Source: Microvirga solisilvae
GTDB taxonomy: Bacteria > Pseudomonadota > Alphaproteobacteria > Rhizobiales > Beijerinckiaceae
Direction: 5' to 3'
Assembly: GCF_022808595.1 (NCBI RefSeq)
Contig: NZ_JAKUCN010000010.1
Coordinates: forward strand, 1 to 64,000
Length of the DNA: 64,000 nt
In this document: positions 43,462 through 52,849 of the stretch, piece by piece
Layout of the letters: the number at the start of each line of letters is the position of its first letter
Position numbering within the stretch: position 1 is the first letter of the stretch
Position numbers and translations under genes: made by a program
Notes under the pieces: generated by a model
What the model was told of the DNA's origin: nothing
The model's input: the letters and a program-made list of their open reading frames with translations, nothing else
Databases searched by the model: none

Positions 43462-45327
43462 ATGGAAGCGCCTCTCCTGTCGATCCGTCAGCTGACGGTC
43501 GATTTCCATACCGATACCGGGGATTTCCGGGCGGTCGATGGCCTGTCCTTCGATATTCCGAAGGGCAGGACGGTAGCGCTTGTCGGCGAATCCGGATCGG
43601 GCAAGTCGGTTACGGCGCAGGCCATTCTCCAGATCCTGTCGAAGAAGGCGCGGATCACCAGCGGCTCCATCATCTTCAACGATCCGACCCTGCAGGCGCC
43701 GGTCGACATCGCCGCCCTCAAGCCCGAGGGCGAGGCCATGCACCAGCTCCGGGGCGGGCGCATCGCCATGATCTTCCAGGAGCCGATGACCTCGCTCTCG
43801 CCGCTCCACACCATCGGCGACCAGATTTCGGAAGCGCTCCTCATCCATGCCGATGTGAGCAAGGCCGAGGCCCTCAGGCGCACCATGGAAGTGCTGGCCC
43901 GCGTGGGCTTTCCGGACCCGAAAAGGGCGCTGCGCAACTATCCCTTCGAGTTGTCCGGCGGCCTTCGCCAGCGCGCCATGATCGCCATGGCCCTGATCAC
44001 GCGGCCCTCTCTTCTCATCGCGGACGAGCCCACCACGGCTCTCGACGTGACGACACAGGCCCAGATCCTCGATCTCATCAAGGAGCTTCAGGCCGAGACC
44101 GGCATGTCCGTGCTGCTCATCACGCACGATCTCGGCGTGGTGGCCAATGTCGCCGACGACGTGGTGGTGATGTATCGCGGCCGCGTTATGGAGGCGGGCT
44201 CGCGCGAGGATATCTTCCGCAATCCGCAGCATGATTATTTGAAGGCCCTCATCCGCGCCGTGCCGCGTTTCGCCATGGCGGAGAACGAGCGGCTGACGCC
44301 GATCCGCGAGGTCAAAAGCGCAACCCTCTCCCGCGTCCATGCTCCCACGCGCACCGAGCCTCAAGGGCCCATTCTGAAGGCCGAGGGCCTGACGAAGTGC
44401 TTCACGCTCCGCTCGCGCCGCTTCTTCGGCAAGCCGCGCATGATCCGTGCCGTGAACGAGGTCGATCTCGCATTGCCCGTGGGCAAGACTCTTGGCCTCG
44501 TCGGCGAATCCGGCTGCGGCAAGACCACCGTCTCGAAGATGATCATGCGCGCGCTCGCCCCCGATGCGGGCCGCGTGCTGTTCGACGACGGCACGGGACC
44601 GAAGGACGTGCATCGCCTCGAAGGCGACGATCTGACCGCCTATCGCCGCTCGGTGCAGTTCATCTTCCAGGACCCGTTCTCGTCGCTCAATCCGCGCATG
44701 ACGGTCTACGAGCTTCTTACCGAGCCGCTTCGCATCCACGATATCGGCACGCCGGACGAGCGCTATCATCGGGTGAAACAACTGCTCGACATGGTGGGCC
44801 TCGACCAACGTTCGCTACGCCGCTATCCGCATTCCTTCTCGGGTGGACAGCGCCAGCGCCTCGGCATCGCACGGGCGCTCGCGCTGGAACCGCGCGTGCT
44901 CTTGTGCGACGAGCCCGTATCGGCTCTCGACGTCTCGGTGCAGGCGCAGGTTCTGAACCTCTTGAAGGATCTGCAATCGGCCCTCGGCCTGTCCTATCTC
45001 TTCGTGTCGCACAATCTCGCGGTGGTCGATTACATCGCCGACACCATCGCCGTGATGTGCCGGGGATACATCGTGGAGGAAGCGCCAAAATCCTCGCTCT
45101 TCCGCAACCCGGTTCATCCCTACACGCAGGCGCTGCTCGCCGCCGTGCCGGATCCGGATATCGACCGGCCTCTCGATTTCGCGAAGCTGCGGGCGGACCG
45201 CTTCTCCAATCCTTCCGAATGGCCAGAGCCTTTCCGCATCCCTGACGGCGAGTTCGGCATGATGCGGGAAATCGAGCCCGGCCACAAAGTCCGCTTCGGG
45301 CGGGCAATAGCGCAGGAGGCAGCATGA
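43462..45327 (+). CDS. peptide-type ABC importer, double ATPase (DppD-DppF fusion)
   Basis: The 621-residue protein has two ABC ATPase domains. The first contains Walker A GESGSGKS, signature [16 protein letters not shown] and Walker [13 protein letters not shown]. The second contains [25 protein letters not shown] and [12 protein letters not shown]. Both look intact, and each ends with the oligopeptide-family C-terminal extension (for example [15 protein letters not shown]). It powers an importer for peptides or a related solute. The start at 43462 has GGAGA at proper distance; frames open earlier overlap the preceding gene. The solute-binding protein gene follows with an ATGA overlap. Confidence 0.92.
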   Translation: MEAPLLSIRQLTVDFHTDTGDFRAVDGLSFDIPKGRTVALVGESGSGKSVTAQAILQILSKKARITSGSIIFNDPTLQAPVDIAALKPEGEAMHQLRGGRIAMIFQEPMTSLSPLHTIGDQISEALLIHADVSKAEALRRTMEVLARVGFPDPKRALRNYPFELSGGLRQRAMIAMALITRPSLLIADEPTTALDVTTQAQILDLIKELQAETGMSVLLITHDLGVVANVADDVVVMYRGRVMEAGSREDIFRNPQHDYLKALIRAVPRFAMAENERLTPIREVKSATLSRVHAPTRTEPQGPILKAEGLTKCFTLRSRRFFGKPRMIRAVNEVDLALPVGKTLGLVGESGCGKTTVSKMIMRALAPDAGRVLFDDGTGPKDVHRLEGDDLTAYRRSVQFIFQDPFSSLNPRMTVYELLTEPLRIHDIGTPDERYHRVKQLLDMVGLDQRSLRRYPHSFSGGQRQRLGIARALALEPRVLLCDEPVSALDVSVQAQVLNLLKDLQSALGLSYLFVSHNLAVVDYIADTIAVMCRGYIVEEAPKSSLFRNPVHPYTQALLAAVPDPDIDRPLDFAKLRADRFSNPSEWPEPFRIPDGEFGMMREIEPGHKVRFGRAIAQEAA

Positions 45328-47225
45328 TGATGAGGCTTCGAATGAAATCCCTGGTCCTCGCATTCAGCCTTCTCGCCCTGCCGGCAGCAGCGCAGGATCT
45401 GCAGGAAACGCCCTTCTTCAAGGATCATGCGAAGAAGCTTCCACCGATCGCAGAGCGCGTCCCGTCGACTCCCCTCGTGGTCGAGGCGGCGGGCCAGCAG
45501 GGCGGCGAGGTCGTCACTCTCGTGCCGCGCGCCCGCGACATCCGTTACATCTCGACTTATTCCTACACGCGCCTCATCGGCTACGACAGAAACCTCCAGC
45601 TTCAGCCCGACCTGCTCGAAAAATTCGACAATCAGGACGATCAGGTTTTCACCTTCACGCTCCGTGCAGGCCATCGCTGGTCGGACGGCACGCCGTTCAC
45701 GGCCGAGGATTTCCGCTACTATTGGGAAGACATGGCGCTCAACAAGGACCTCTCTCCCGCAGGTCCTCCCGAGTTCATGCTGGTGGACGGAAAGCCGCCG
45801 CGCGTCGAGATCATTGACGAGCGCACCATTCGCTATTCGTGGGACAAGCCGAACCCGCGCTTCCTGCCGCAGCTTGCAGGGCCGCTCGATCCGGCGATCT
45901 ACCGGGCCTCGAAATACCTCAAGCAGTTTCATGCGAAATACGCGGACAAGGCCGCGCTCGAAGAGCAGGCGAAGAAGCAGAAGCTGAAATCCTGGGCAGC
46001 CCTTCACAACCGCATGGACGACATGAAGGAGCAGACGAACCCCGACCTGCCGGCCCTCACGCCCTGGCGCGTGACGAACGCAGCGCCCGCCAACCGCTTC
46101 GTGTTCGAGCGTAATCCGTACTACCACCGCATCGACAAGCAGGGACACCAGCTTCCCTATCTCGACCGCATCGTCATGGACGTGGCCAATAGCGGCCTTT
46201 TCGCCGCCAAGGCGAATGCGGGCGAAACGGACATCCTGTTCCGCGGCCTTTCCATGAGCGACATTCCGGTGCTGAAGGAGGGCGAGAAGATCCACGGCTA
46301 CAAGACGCTGATCTGGCCCTATGCGCGCGGCACCGAATTGGCGCTCTATCCCAACCTCAATGCGGTCGATCCCGTCTGGCGTCAGCTCAACCGCGATGTC
46401 CGCTTCCGCCGCGCCCTGTCGCTCGGCATCGACCGCAACACCTTGAACAATGCCCTGCTCTTCGGCCTCGGCACGGAAGGCAACAACACCGTTGTGCCTG
46501 AAAGCCCCCTCTTCTCGGAAGAGTTCCGCGACCTGAATGCGCAATACGATCCCGCAGAGGCCTCGCGCCTTCTCGACGAGATCGGTCTCACGAAGCGCAA
46601 TGGCGCGGGCTTCCGCCTGCTGCCGGATGGACGCGAGCTCGAGATCATCGTGGAGACGGATGGCGAGAGCAGTCTCGTGGTGGATGGGCTGACCCTGATC
46701 GGCGAATTCTGGCGCGAGATCGGCGTGCGGCTCTTCGTGAAGCCGCAGGACCGCACGGTCATGCGCAACCGCGCCTTCTCCGGACTGACGATCATGGTTG
46801 CCGCTCCCGGCTTCGACAACGCCGTTCCCACCGCCATCATGCCGCCGACGGAATTCGCGCCCATGCGACAGGACAACTACGCCTGGCCGAAATGGGGACA
46901 GTACATCGAGACCAAGGGCATGAACGGTGAGGCCATCGACCTGCCCGAGGCGAAGCGCCTTTCCGAGCTTTACGATGCATGGATGGCGACGGGCGACGAG
47001 GCGGCTCAGACGCAGGTCTGGAAGGAAATGCTGCGCAACCATGCCGAGAACCAATGGGTGATCGGCACCGTGGCAGGCGCGCTGCAGCCTATCGTCGTCC
47101 GCAACGGCCTGCAGGGCCTGCCCGCGAAAGCGCTCTATTCCTGGGAGCCCACGGCCATGCTCGGCATCTACCGCATCGATGAGGTGCATTGGAACAAGGC
47201 CGCAGGCAAAGAGGCAAGCCGATGA
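45324..47225 (+). CDS. extracellular solute-binding protein, family 5
   Basis: The 633-residue periplasmic protein has a signal peptide (about residues 1-23, ending LPAAAQ). FTLRAGHRWSDGTPFTAEDFRYYWED is the family 5 signature. FRRALSLGIDRNTLNNALLFG is the second conserved block. The protein is larger than classical DppA, like the group used by some Rhizobiales for larger or modified peptides. AGGAGG precedes the ATG, and its stop overlaps the next start (ATGA). The ligand cannot be told. Confidence 0.92.
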   Translation: MMMRLRMKSLVLAFSLLALPAAAQDLQETPFFKDHAKKLPPIAERVPSTPLVVEAAGQQGGEVVTLVPRARDIRYISTYSYTRLIGYDRNLQLQPDLLEKFDNQDDQVFTFTLRAGHRWSDGTPFTAEDFRYYWEDMALNKDLSPAGPPEFMLVDGKPPRVEIIDERTIRYSWDKPNPRFLPQLAGPLDPAIYRASKYLKQFHAKYADKAALEEQAKKQKLKSWAALHNRMDDMKEQTNPDLPALTPWRVTNAAPANRFVFERNPYYHRIDKQGHQLPYLDRIVMDVANSGLFAAKANAGETDILFRGLSMSDIPVLKEGEKIHGYKTLIWPYARGTELALYPNLNAVDPVWRQLNRDVRFRRALSLGIDRNTLNNALLFGLGTEGNNTVVPESPLFSEEFRDLNAQYDPAEASRLLDEIGLTKRNGAGFRLLPDGRELEIIVETDGESSLVVDGLTLIGEFWREIGVRLFVKPQDRTVMRNRAFSGLTIMVAAPGFDNAVPTAIMPPTEFAPMRQDNYAWPKWGQYIETKGMNGEAIDLPEAKRLSELYDAWMATGDEAAQTQVWKEMLRNHAENQWVIGTVAGALQPIVVRNGLQGLPAKALYSWEPTAMLGIYRIDEVHWNKAAGKEASR

Positions 47226-48241
47226 TCCGCTTTCTGTTGCGTCGCCTCGTCACCATGGCCGTGACCTTGCTCATCATCTCGGCCCTGGTCTTCTTCATCA
47301 TCAAGCTTCCGCCGGGCGACTACCTTTCGAACCTGATCTTCGAGCTGCGGGCGCAGAACGACAACGCGTCCATCGCCAAGGCGGAATTCCTGATGAAGCA
47401 ATACGCGCTCGACAGGCCCGCCTGGGAGCAGTACCTGATCTGGCTCGGCGTGATGCCCGGCCCCAACGGCTTCTCCGGCCTGCTTCAGGGCGATTGGGGA
47501 TGGTCGTTCGAATACGACAAGCCGGTGGTGGACGTGGTGGGCGATGCCTTGTGGCTGACGCTTCTCGTCAATCTCGCCGCCGTGATCTTCATCCACATCG
47601 TCGCGATCCCCATCGCGATCTATTCGGCGACGCGGCAATATTCTCTCGGCGATTATTTCGCGACCTTCATCGGCTATATCGGCCTTGCGACACCGAGCTT
47701 TCTGCTCGCGCTCATCCTGCTCTATTACCTGAACCGGTGGTTCGGCATTTCCATCGGTGGTCTCTACGACGCGCAATATGCAGGCGAGCCGTGGACATGG
47801 CCGAAGATCCAGTCCTTCCTGGCGCATCTCATCGTGCCGACCATCGTGATCGGATTGGCGGGAACAGCCGCCATGATCCGACGCATGCGCGCGAACCTGC
47901 TCGATGAACTCGGCAAGCAGTATTACGTGACGGCGAAGGCCAAGGGCCTCGGGCCGACCAAGGCGCTTCTGAAATATCCCTTCCGCATGTCATTGAACCC
48001 GTTCATCGCGGATATCGGCAACCTTCTGCCGCATCTGGTCTCCGGATCGGTGCTGGTCTCGCTGGTGCTGAGCCTGCCGACCGTGGGCCCGATCCTGCTC
48101 GGCGCGCTGAAGAACCAGGACCAGTTCCTCGCCGGCTTCATTCTGATGTTCGTCGCGGTGCTCACCGTGGTCGGCATGTTGATTTCCGACATCCTCCTGG
48201 CCTGGATCGATCCCCGCATCCGCATGGGAGGCGCACGATGA
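47222..48241 (+). CDS. peptide-type ABC importer, permease 1 (DppB-like)
   Basis: A 339-residue inner-membrane permease with about six helices. It begins with the family opening MIRFLLRRLVTMAVTLLIIS. The cytoplasmic coupling loop is RRMRANLLDELGKQYYVTAKAKGLGPTKAL, the EAA motif that contacts the ATPase. The ATG at 47222 overlaps the previous stop, and the stop overlaps the next start. Confidence 0.92.
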   Translation: MIRFLLRRLVTMAVTLLIISALVFFIIKLPPGDYLSNLIFELRAQNDNASIAKAEFLMKQYALDRPAWEQYLIWLGVMPGPNGFSGLLQGDWGWSFEYDKPVVDVVGDALWLTLLVNLAAVIFIHIVAIPIAIYSATRQYSLGDYFATFIGYIGLATPSFLLALILLYYLNRWFGISIGGLYDAQYAGEPWTWPKIQSFLAHLIVPTIVIGLAGTAAMIRRMRANLLDELGKQYYVTAKAKGLGPTKALLKYPFRMSLNPFIADIGNLLPHLVSGSVLVSLVLSLPTVGPILLGALKNQDQFLAGFILMFVAVLTVVGMLISDILLAWIDPRIRMGGAR

Positions 48242-49398
48242 ACACGCTGCTGCGCACGGGCCATTACGTCGATCCATCGCCCTTCGATCCGGGCACAACG
48301 GAGCCCATCGGAACGGAGAACGAGAACTTCTACCGCGCTTCGTCCTGGCAGCTCATGTGGTGGAAATTCCGCCGCCACAAGGTGGCTCTGGCTGCGGCCT
48401 TCGTGCTGCTCGCCTTCTACCTCATGGTGCCCTTCGTCGAGATGATCGCGCCCTACAACCAGACGAAACGGCACGGCGACTTTCTCTATGCGCCGCCGCA
48501 GGCGATCCACCTGATGCATGAGGGCCGCTTTGTCGGGCCTTATGTCTATCCCTACAAATTCAGCTTCGATCTCGAAACATTCCGGCGCGTCTATACCGTC
48601 GACAGGTCACAGCCGCAGCCGATCCGCTTTTTCTGCCGCGCGGACGATTACGAGTTCTGGGGCATGGTGCGCACGAACGTACATCTGTTCTGCCCGCCTG
48701 AGAACGGCACGATGTTCATCCTCGGCACCGACCGGCTCGGACGCGATCTCTTCTCGCGCATCATCTACGGCGCGCGCATCTCGCTCACCATCGGCATCAT
48801 CGGCATCGCGGTATCCTTCGCGCTGGGCCTGCTATTCGGCGGCCTTGCGGGCTATCTCGGTGGCTGGGTGGATCACGTGATCCAGCGCATGATCGAGATC
48901 CTGCGCTCTCTGCCGGAGCTACCCCTATGGCTTGCGCTCTCGGCGGCGCTGCCGGCGAATTGGAGCCCGGTCCTCGTGTTCTTCGGCATCACCATCATTC
49001 TCGGCCTGCTCGACTGGCCGGGTTTGGCGCGCGCCGTGCGCTCGAAACTTCTCGCCTTGCGCGAAGAGGATTTCGTGAAGGCGGCCGAACTGATGGGGGC
49101 ATCCAAGCAACGCATCATTGCGCGCCACCTCATCCCGAACTTCATGAGTCACCTCATCGCCTCCGCAACGCTCTCGATCCCATCGATGATCCTCGGCGAG
49201 ACCGCCCTCTCCTTCTTGGGCCTCGGCCTTCGCCCGCCCGTCACGAGCTGGGGCGTGCTGCTCAACGAAGCGCAGAATCTCGCTGCCGTGCAGCTGCATC
49301 CCTGGCTGCTCTTCCCCATGGTGCCGGTGATCATCGTGGTCCTCGCCTTCAACTTCATGGGCGACGGCTTGCGCGACGCGGCCGATCCTTATCACTGA
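48238..49398 (+). CDS. peptide-type ABC importer, permease 2 (DppC-like)
   Basis: The 386-residue permease has an N-terminal cytoplasmic stretch and a first helix (about 48-66). A ~110-residue periplasmic insert carries four Cys or aromatic-rich patches. The C-terminal permease core follows. The core includes LFILGTDRLGRDLFSRIIYGAR-like sequence and the EAA loop AELMGASKQRIIARHLIPN. It ends with the usual GDGLRDAADP. It is the last gene of the four-gene importer operon; the VOC gene begins 11 bases later. Confidence 0.92.
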   Translation: MNTLLRTGHYVDPSPFDPGTTEPIGTENENFYRASSWQLMWWKFRRHKVALAAAFVLLAFYLMVPFVEMIAPYNQTKRHGDFLYAPPQAIHLMHEGRFVGPYVYPYKFSFDLETFRRVYTVDRSQPQPIRFFCRADDYEFWGMVRTNVHLFCPPENGTMFILGTDRLGRDLFSRIIYGARISLTIGIIGIAVSFALGLLFGGLAGYLGGWVDHVIQRMIEILRSLPELPLWLALSAALPANWSPVLVFFGITIILGLLDWPGLARAVRSKLLALREEDFVKAAELMGASKQRIIARHLIPNFMSHLIASATLSIPSMILGETALSFLGLGLRPPVTSWGVLLNEAQNLAAVQLHPWLLFPMVPVIIVVLAFNFMGDGLRDAADPYH

Positions 49399-49409
49399 CG
49401 GAGAGTGAC

Positions 49410-49799
49410 GTGGCCACCTCAAAACTTGCGACCAAGGATGCCCTTGCAACCGTTCCGGTGAAGGATCTCGCCCGCGCGAGAACTTTCTACGAACAGAAAC
49501 TCGGCCTCGAACCCATCGAGACCGAGGAGAGCGGTGTGCAGGCCTACCGCGCAGGCTCTTCGACCATCATCGTCTATGAATCGGCTTTTGCAGGTACCAA
49601 CCAAGCGACCGCTGTCACATGGCCCGTCGGTGATGACCTCGACGCCATCGTCGCCGATCTCAAATCAAAGGGCGTCACCTTCGAGCATTACGACATGCCC
49701 GGCACCACGCTCGAAGGCGATATCCATGTCTCGGGCCGCATGCGCGTGACATGGTTCAAGGACCCCGATGGCAACATCATCAATGTCGGGAATTACTGA
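49410..49799 (+). CDS. VOC-superfamily (glyoxalase-like) protein
   Basis: The 129-residue protein from the GTG at 49410 has two beta-alpha-beta-beta-beta units of the vicinal-oxygen-chelate fold: ATVPVKDLARARTFYEQKLGLEP and the closing TWFKDPDGNIINVGNY. The last unit's D-P-D-G-N motif is typical. The expected metal-ligand Glu in that strand is replaced (N-I-I-N-V), so catalysis is uncertain. It follows the importer operon by 11 bases and may be co-transcribed. The substrate is unknown. Confidence 0.83.
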   Translation: MATSKLATKDALATVPVKDLARARTFYEQKLGLEPIETEESGVQAYRAGSSTIIVYESAFAGTNQATAVTWPVGDDLDAIVADLKSKGVTFEHYDMPGTTLEGDIHVSGRMRVTWFKDPDGNIINVGNY

Positions 49800-49826
49800 A
49801 CGCTTCGCATAATTGAAGCACGCAAC

Positions 49827-49855
49827 AAAAAAGGCGCCCTCTCGGGCGCCTTCTT
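49827..49855. terminator. bidirectional terminator
   Basis: AAAAGGCGCCC and GGGCGCCTTCTT form a GC-rich stem with A and T runs on both sides, between the VOC gene and the convergent rhlE gene. Confidence 0.85.
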
Positions 49856-49874
49856 CATTTCATGTCGTGCTCGA

Positions 49875-51367
49875 TCAGCGACGGCGCGGGCTCTTTTCGA
49901 GCCATGCCACCTGAGCGCCATCACCGCGACGTCCTTCCGAGCGCTGTGCGGGCTTGCCCTGTGCGGCGCGCTGAGGCTGCTGCTGGCGCTGGCCCTGTGC
50001 GGGCTTCTGGCCTTGCGCGGGACGCTGCTGATTGTTCGCGGACGGATGACCGCCCTGCTGCTGACCAGCACCCGGCTTTCCGCCGCGACCGCGACGACGC
50101 TTCGGGCCCTTCTCGGCATTCGGATCGCTGTTGCGCGGCTGGCCGTGGCCCTTGTGGCCACGCGCATGCGGCGCAGGACGACCACGCTGGTGCTCGCGAC
50201 GCTCGGCAGGCTCAGGAGCAGCGGAAGCAGCAGGCAGGCCTTCCGGCAGCGGCATGACCGGCACCTTCAGGCGCGTCAGCTTCTCGATGTCCTTCAGGTA
50301 CGCCTTTTCCTCGTCGTTGCAGAACGAGATCGCGAGACCCGTCGCACCGGCGCGAGCCGTGCGGCCGATGCGGTGGACGTAGGATTCCGGCACGTTCGGC
50401 AGGTCGTAGTTGATGACGTGGGTCACGCCTTCAACGTCGATGCCGCGCGCGGCGATATCGGTGGCGACGAGCACGCGGCACGAGCCGTCACGGAAGCCGG
50501 CAAGCGCACGCTCGCGCTGCGGCTGCGACTTGTTGCCGTGAATGGCGGCCCCCGAGATGCCGGCCTTGTCGAGGCCGCGCACGACCTTGTCTGCGCCATG
50601 CTTGGTGCGGGTGAAAACGAGCACGCGGTCGATGCTCGGATCGCGCAAAAGCGTTTCGAGCAGCACCTGCTTGCGGTTCGTCTGCACGAAGATCACGCTC
50701 TGCTCCACGCGCTCGGCGGTGGTGGCGACGGGTGTCACCGCCACATGCGCCGGATCGCGCAGGAACGAATCCGCGAGCGTCGAAATCGTCTTCGGCATGG
50801 TGGCCGAGAAGAACAGGCTCTGACGCTCCTTCGGCAGCAGCGTCACGATGCGCCTCAGCGCATGGATGAAGCCGAGATCGAGCATCTGGTCGGCTTCGTC
50901 GAGAACGAGGATCTCGATGTCGCGGAGCGACAGCGCCTTACGATCCACGAGATCGATGAGACGGCCCGGCGTAGCGACGAGAACGTCGACGCCGTTCGCC
51001 AGCGCCTTCTCCTGGCGGGAGATGGTAACGCCGCCGAACACCACTTCCGTGGTGAGACGCAGGTTGCGGCCATAGGCCTTGAAGCTGTCGGCGATCTGGC
51101 CGGACAATTCACGGGTCGGGCTCAGCACGAGAACGCGCGGGCTCTTGTGCTTGCGCGGCTTCGGGTTCGCGTTGAGGCGATGCAGGATCGGCAGCGCGAA
51201 GGCAGCGGTCTTGCCGGTGCCGGTCTGCGCGATGCCGCACACGTCGCGGCCTTCCATGGCATAGGGAATGGTCTGGGCCTGGATCGGCGTGGGCTTCTCA
51301 TAGCCCTCAGCGGACAAGGCCTTCAGGATCGGCTGGGCCAATCCGAAATCGGTAAAGAGTGTCAAAG
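49875..51367 (-). CDS. rhlE: DEAD-box RNA helicase RhlE-like
   Basis: A 497-residue ATP-dependent RNA helicase. The motifs occur in order: Q-motif (GYEKPTPIQAQTIP), I (AQTGTGKT), Ia (PTRELSGQ), Ib (TPGRLID), II (VLDEADQMLD), III (FFSATMP), V (ATDIAARGIDVEGV) and VI (HRIGRTARAG). A basic, Gln/Pro/Arg-rich tail of ~120 residues (GQQQGGHPSANNQQ...) is disordered and probably binds RNA. Family alignments begin at LFTDFGL, so I choose the TTG at 51367, with GAAAG upstream. A TTG at 51446 is the alternative, adding 26 residues; there is no ATG near the conserved start. Confidence 0.9.
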
Positions 51368-51650
51368 TGTATCTTTCGAACGGATGCGGTGAGCCGCAAA
51401 GCTGGTTCGGCTTGTTTGTAAAGCTAAGGCGCTTCAGGGCTCTCAAGGCGACAACCCGCGTGATGGGGTCGTCGTATGGGTCAAGCGATTGAAGAAGGGG
51501 ACCGGGCTTTCGCTTAGATGCGAATTTCCGTCACGCAGTCCCGCTCAAGCGGCTCTCAAGGAGCGCTGACGCCGTACGGGTCATATGAGGGTTGCGTGGC
51601 GTAATGTCAATGAAAACCGCTTGGGCTGAGGGCGCGTTCGCCTGTGGCAG

Positions 51651-51747
51651 TCATCCCGGGGCTGCGGAGCAGAACCCGGGATCGTTGGCAGAATAAGGCA
51701 CCCTTCTCGTCAAGCGATCCCGGCTCGCCTGCGCCGTCCGGGATGAC
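51651..51747. repeat. ~100-base dispersed palindromic repeat, copy 2
   Basis: It opens with TCATCCCGGGGCTGCGGAGC and AGAACCCGGGATCG, as copy 1 does at 17559-17659, and ends GTCCGGGATGAC. The middle portion differs between copies, while the ends and the GCGATCCCGG block are shared. Confidence 0.85.
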
Positions 51748-51776
51748 GCCATACGAGGTATGTTCCGCTTTTGTTC

Positions 51777-51805
51777 TTGACTTTGGTCCTAAGCTGGGCT
51801 ATATG
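51777..51805 (+). promoter_or_regulatory. sigma-70-like promoter in a gene-free stretch
   Basis: TTGACT (51777-51782), a 17-base spacer and TATATG (51800-51805) are close to the housekeeping consensus. Transcription would start near 51812 and run toward the HAD gene 370 bases away. It may drive a structured RNA or a long leader. Confidence 0.55.
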
Positions 51806-52181
51806 TGTTGGTGTCCTGGCTCGATGAGGGGCGCGCTCGCGAGGCGTCGTGATCGATGGAGCCGGGAACGGTCCTGGTTCGGTCTCGCAAGCCGGCCCGG
51901 GAGGCCCATCGTTGCAAGACACGATGAACGCCTAAAAGAACCGTACGCGAGGGGCCGTCAGGTTCTTCACACATTCCATAGCGAACCGGACGACCTCTCG
52001 CGTCTCCCTCACCCCATACCTCGGGCGATCCACGCCGCGAGGTCACTCCCCCATGCCTTTGCCCGCTCTTTGACAATAAATCCGCCATCCCTGTGCCGGC
52101 TAAAGACCTAGCCGCCGACCTCAAGGCCTGACATAAAGGGCCGCACGACACGAAACCCGGACCTGAGCCGGGAATAAGCAC

Positions 52182-52829
52182 ATGTGGGACGCCATGCGGG
52201 GCAAAGTTTTCCTGTTCGATATGGACGGCACCTTGATCGACTCCACGGAGGTGATCGAGGAGATCTGGCATCGTTGGGCCGCAAGGCACGGGATCGATGG
52301 CCATGCCGTCCTCGCCAAGTCGCATGGGCGGCAGGCGATCCAGACCGTCAAGCTCTTCGGCCCTGAAGGCATCGACCTTGAGGCAGAGACGGCCTGGTTC
52401 AACGAGCAGGCGGCCCTGGGCACGGACCGCATCAAGCCGGTCACGGGAGCAAAGGAATTCCTTTCCAAATTGGAGCCGCATGAATGGGCCATCGTCACCT
52501 CGGCGAACCGCCCCCTCGCGGAAAGTTGGCTGGCCGCCGCAGGCTTGCCGCAGCCCGAGACCTTCATTGCCGCCGAGGACGTGTCGCGCAGCAAGCCCGA
52601 TCCGGAAGGCTACCGGAAAGCTGCCGAAATCCTGGGCTTCGATCCCACCGACGCCATCGTCTTCGAGGATGCGCAGGCCGGCATGGAAGCCGGACGCGGA
52701 GCGGGCGCGAAGGTGGTGGGGATCGGCCCCTCGAACCACCTGGCTCATCTCGCCGATAGCTGGATCGCCGACTTCCGCCAGATCGAGGCATTCAGGGAAG
52801 CTTCAGGAGGCTTCAGGCTTCAATTCTAG
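52182..52829 (+). CDS. HAD-family phosphatase (subfamily IA)
   Basis: The 215-residue hydrolase has the nucleophile motif VFLFDMDGTLIDST (motif I), IVTSANRPLAE (motif II), a Lys in SRSKPDPEGY (motif III) and IVFEDAQAGMEAGRGAGAKVVGI (motif IV). The cap domain lies between residues ~20 and 85. It resembles small sugar-phosphate or glycerol-phosphate phosphatases; the substrate is not certain. Its position upstream of an MFS gene and glpD-glpK is suggestive only. An ATG four codons downstream (52194) is also possible. Confidence 0.87.
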   Translation: MWDAMRGKVFLFDMDGTLIDSTEVIEEIWHRWAARHGIDGHAVLAKSHGRQAIQTVKLFGPEGIDLEAETAWFNEQAALGTDRIKPVTGAKEFLSKLEPHEWAIVTSANRPLAESWLAAAGLPQPETFIAAEDVSRSKPDPEGYRKAAEILGFDPTDAIVFEDAQAGMEAGRGAGAKVVGIGPSNHLAHLADSWIADFRQIEAFREASGGFRLQF

Positions 52830-52849
52830 GAGCCGATTGAAAGGCCATC

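Larger units (their letters stand above)
51368..52181. other. 814-base gap without a convincing protein gene
   Basis: This stretch holds the probable 5' leader of rhlE, copy 2 of the ~100-base palindromic repeat, and a strong rightward sigma-70-like promoter at 51777-51805. About 250 bases with several possible hairpins follow the promoter. Open frames across it have unconvincing Arg/Ser/Pro-rich products. I could not match it to tmRNA, SRP RNA, RNase P RNA or 6S RNA. Confidence 0.5.

Noticed and set aside
43252-44808. A 518-codon open frame opposite the double-ATPase gene
   Set aside because: The plus-strand gene has intact Walker and signature motifs in both halves; the antisense frame is a composition shadow.
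45120-47189. A 689-codon open frame opposite the solute-binding protein gene
   Set aside because: It lies fully antisense to a gene with a signal peptide and clear family motifs, and has no ribosome site or recognisable domain.
51812-52110. tmRNA, SRP RNA, RNase P RNA or 6S RNA in the 51.8-52.1 kb gap
   Set aside because: None of the diagnostic sequences could be found: no tag reading frame, no GGUCCGGAAGGAAGCAGCC-type loop, no RNase P core. The usual neighbour genes are also absent.
51644-52111. A 155-codon plus-strand frame across the repeat and the gap
   Set aside because: It begins inside a dispersed repeat, has Arg/Ser/Pro-rich random composition and no ribosome site.
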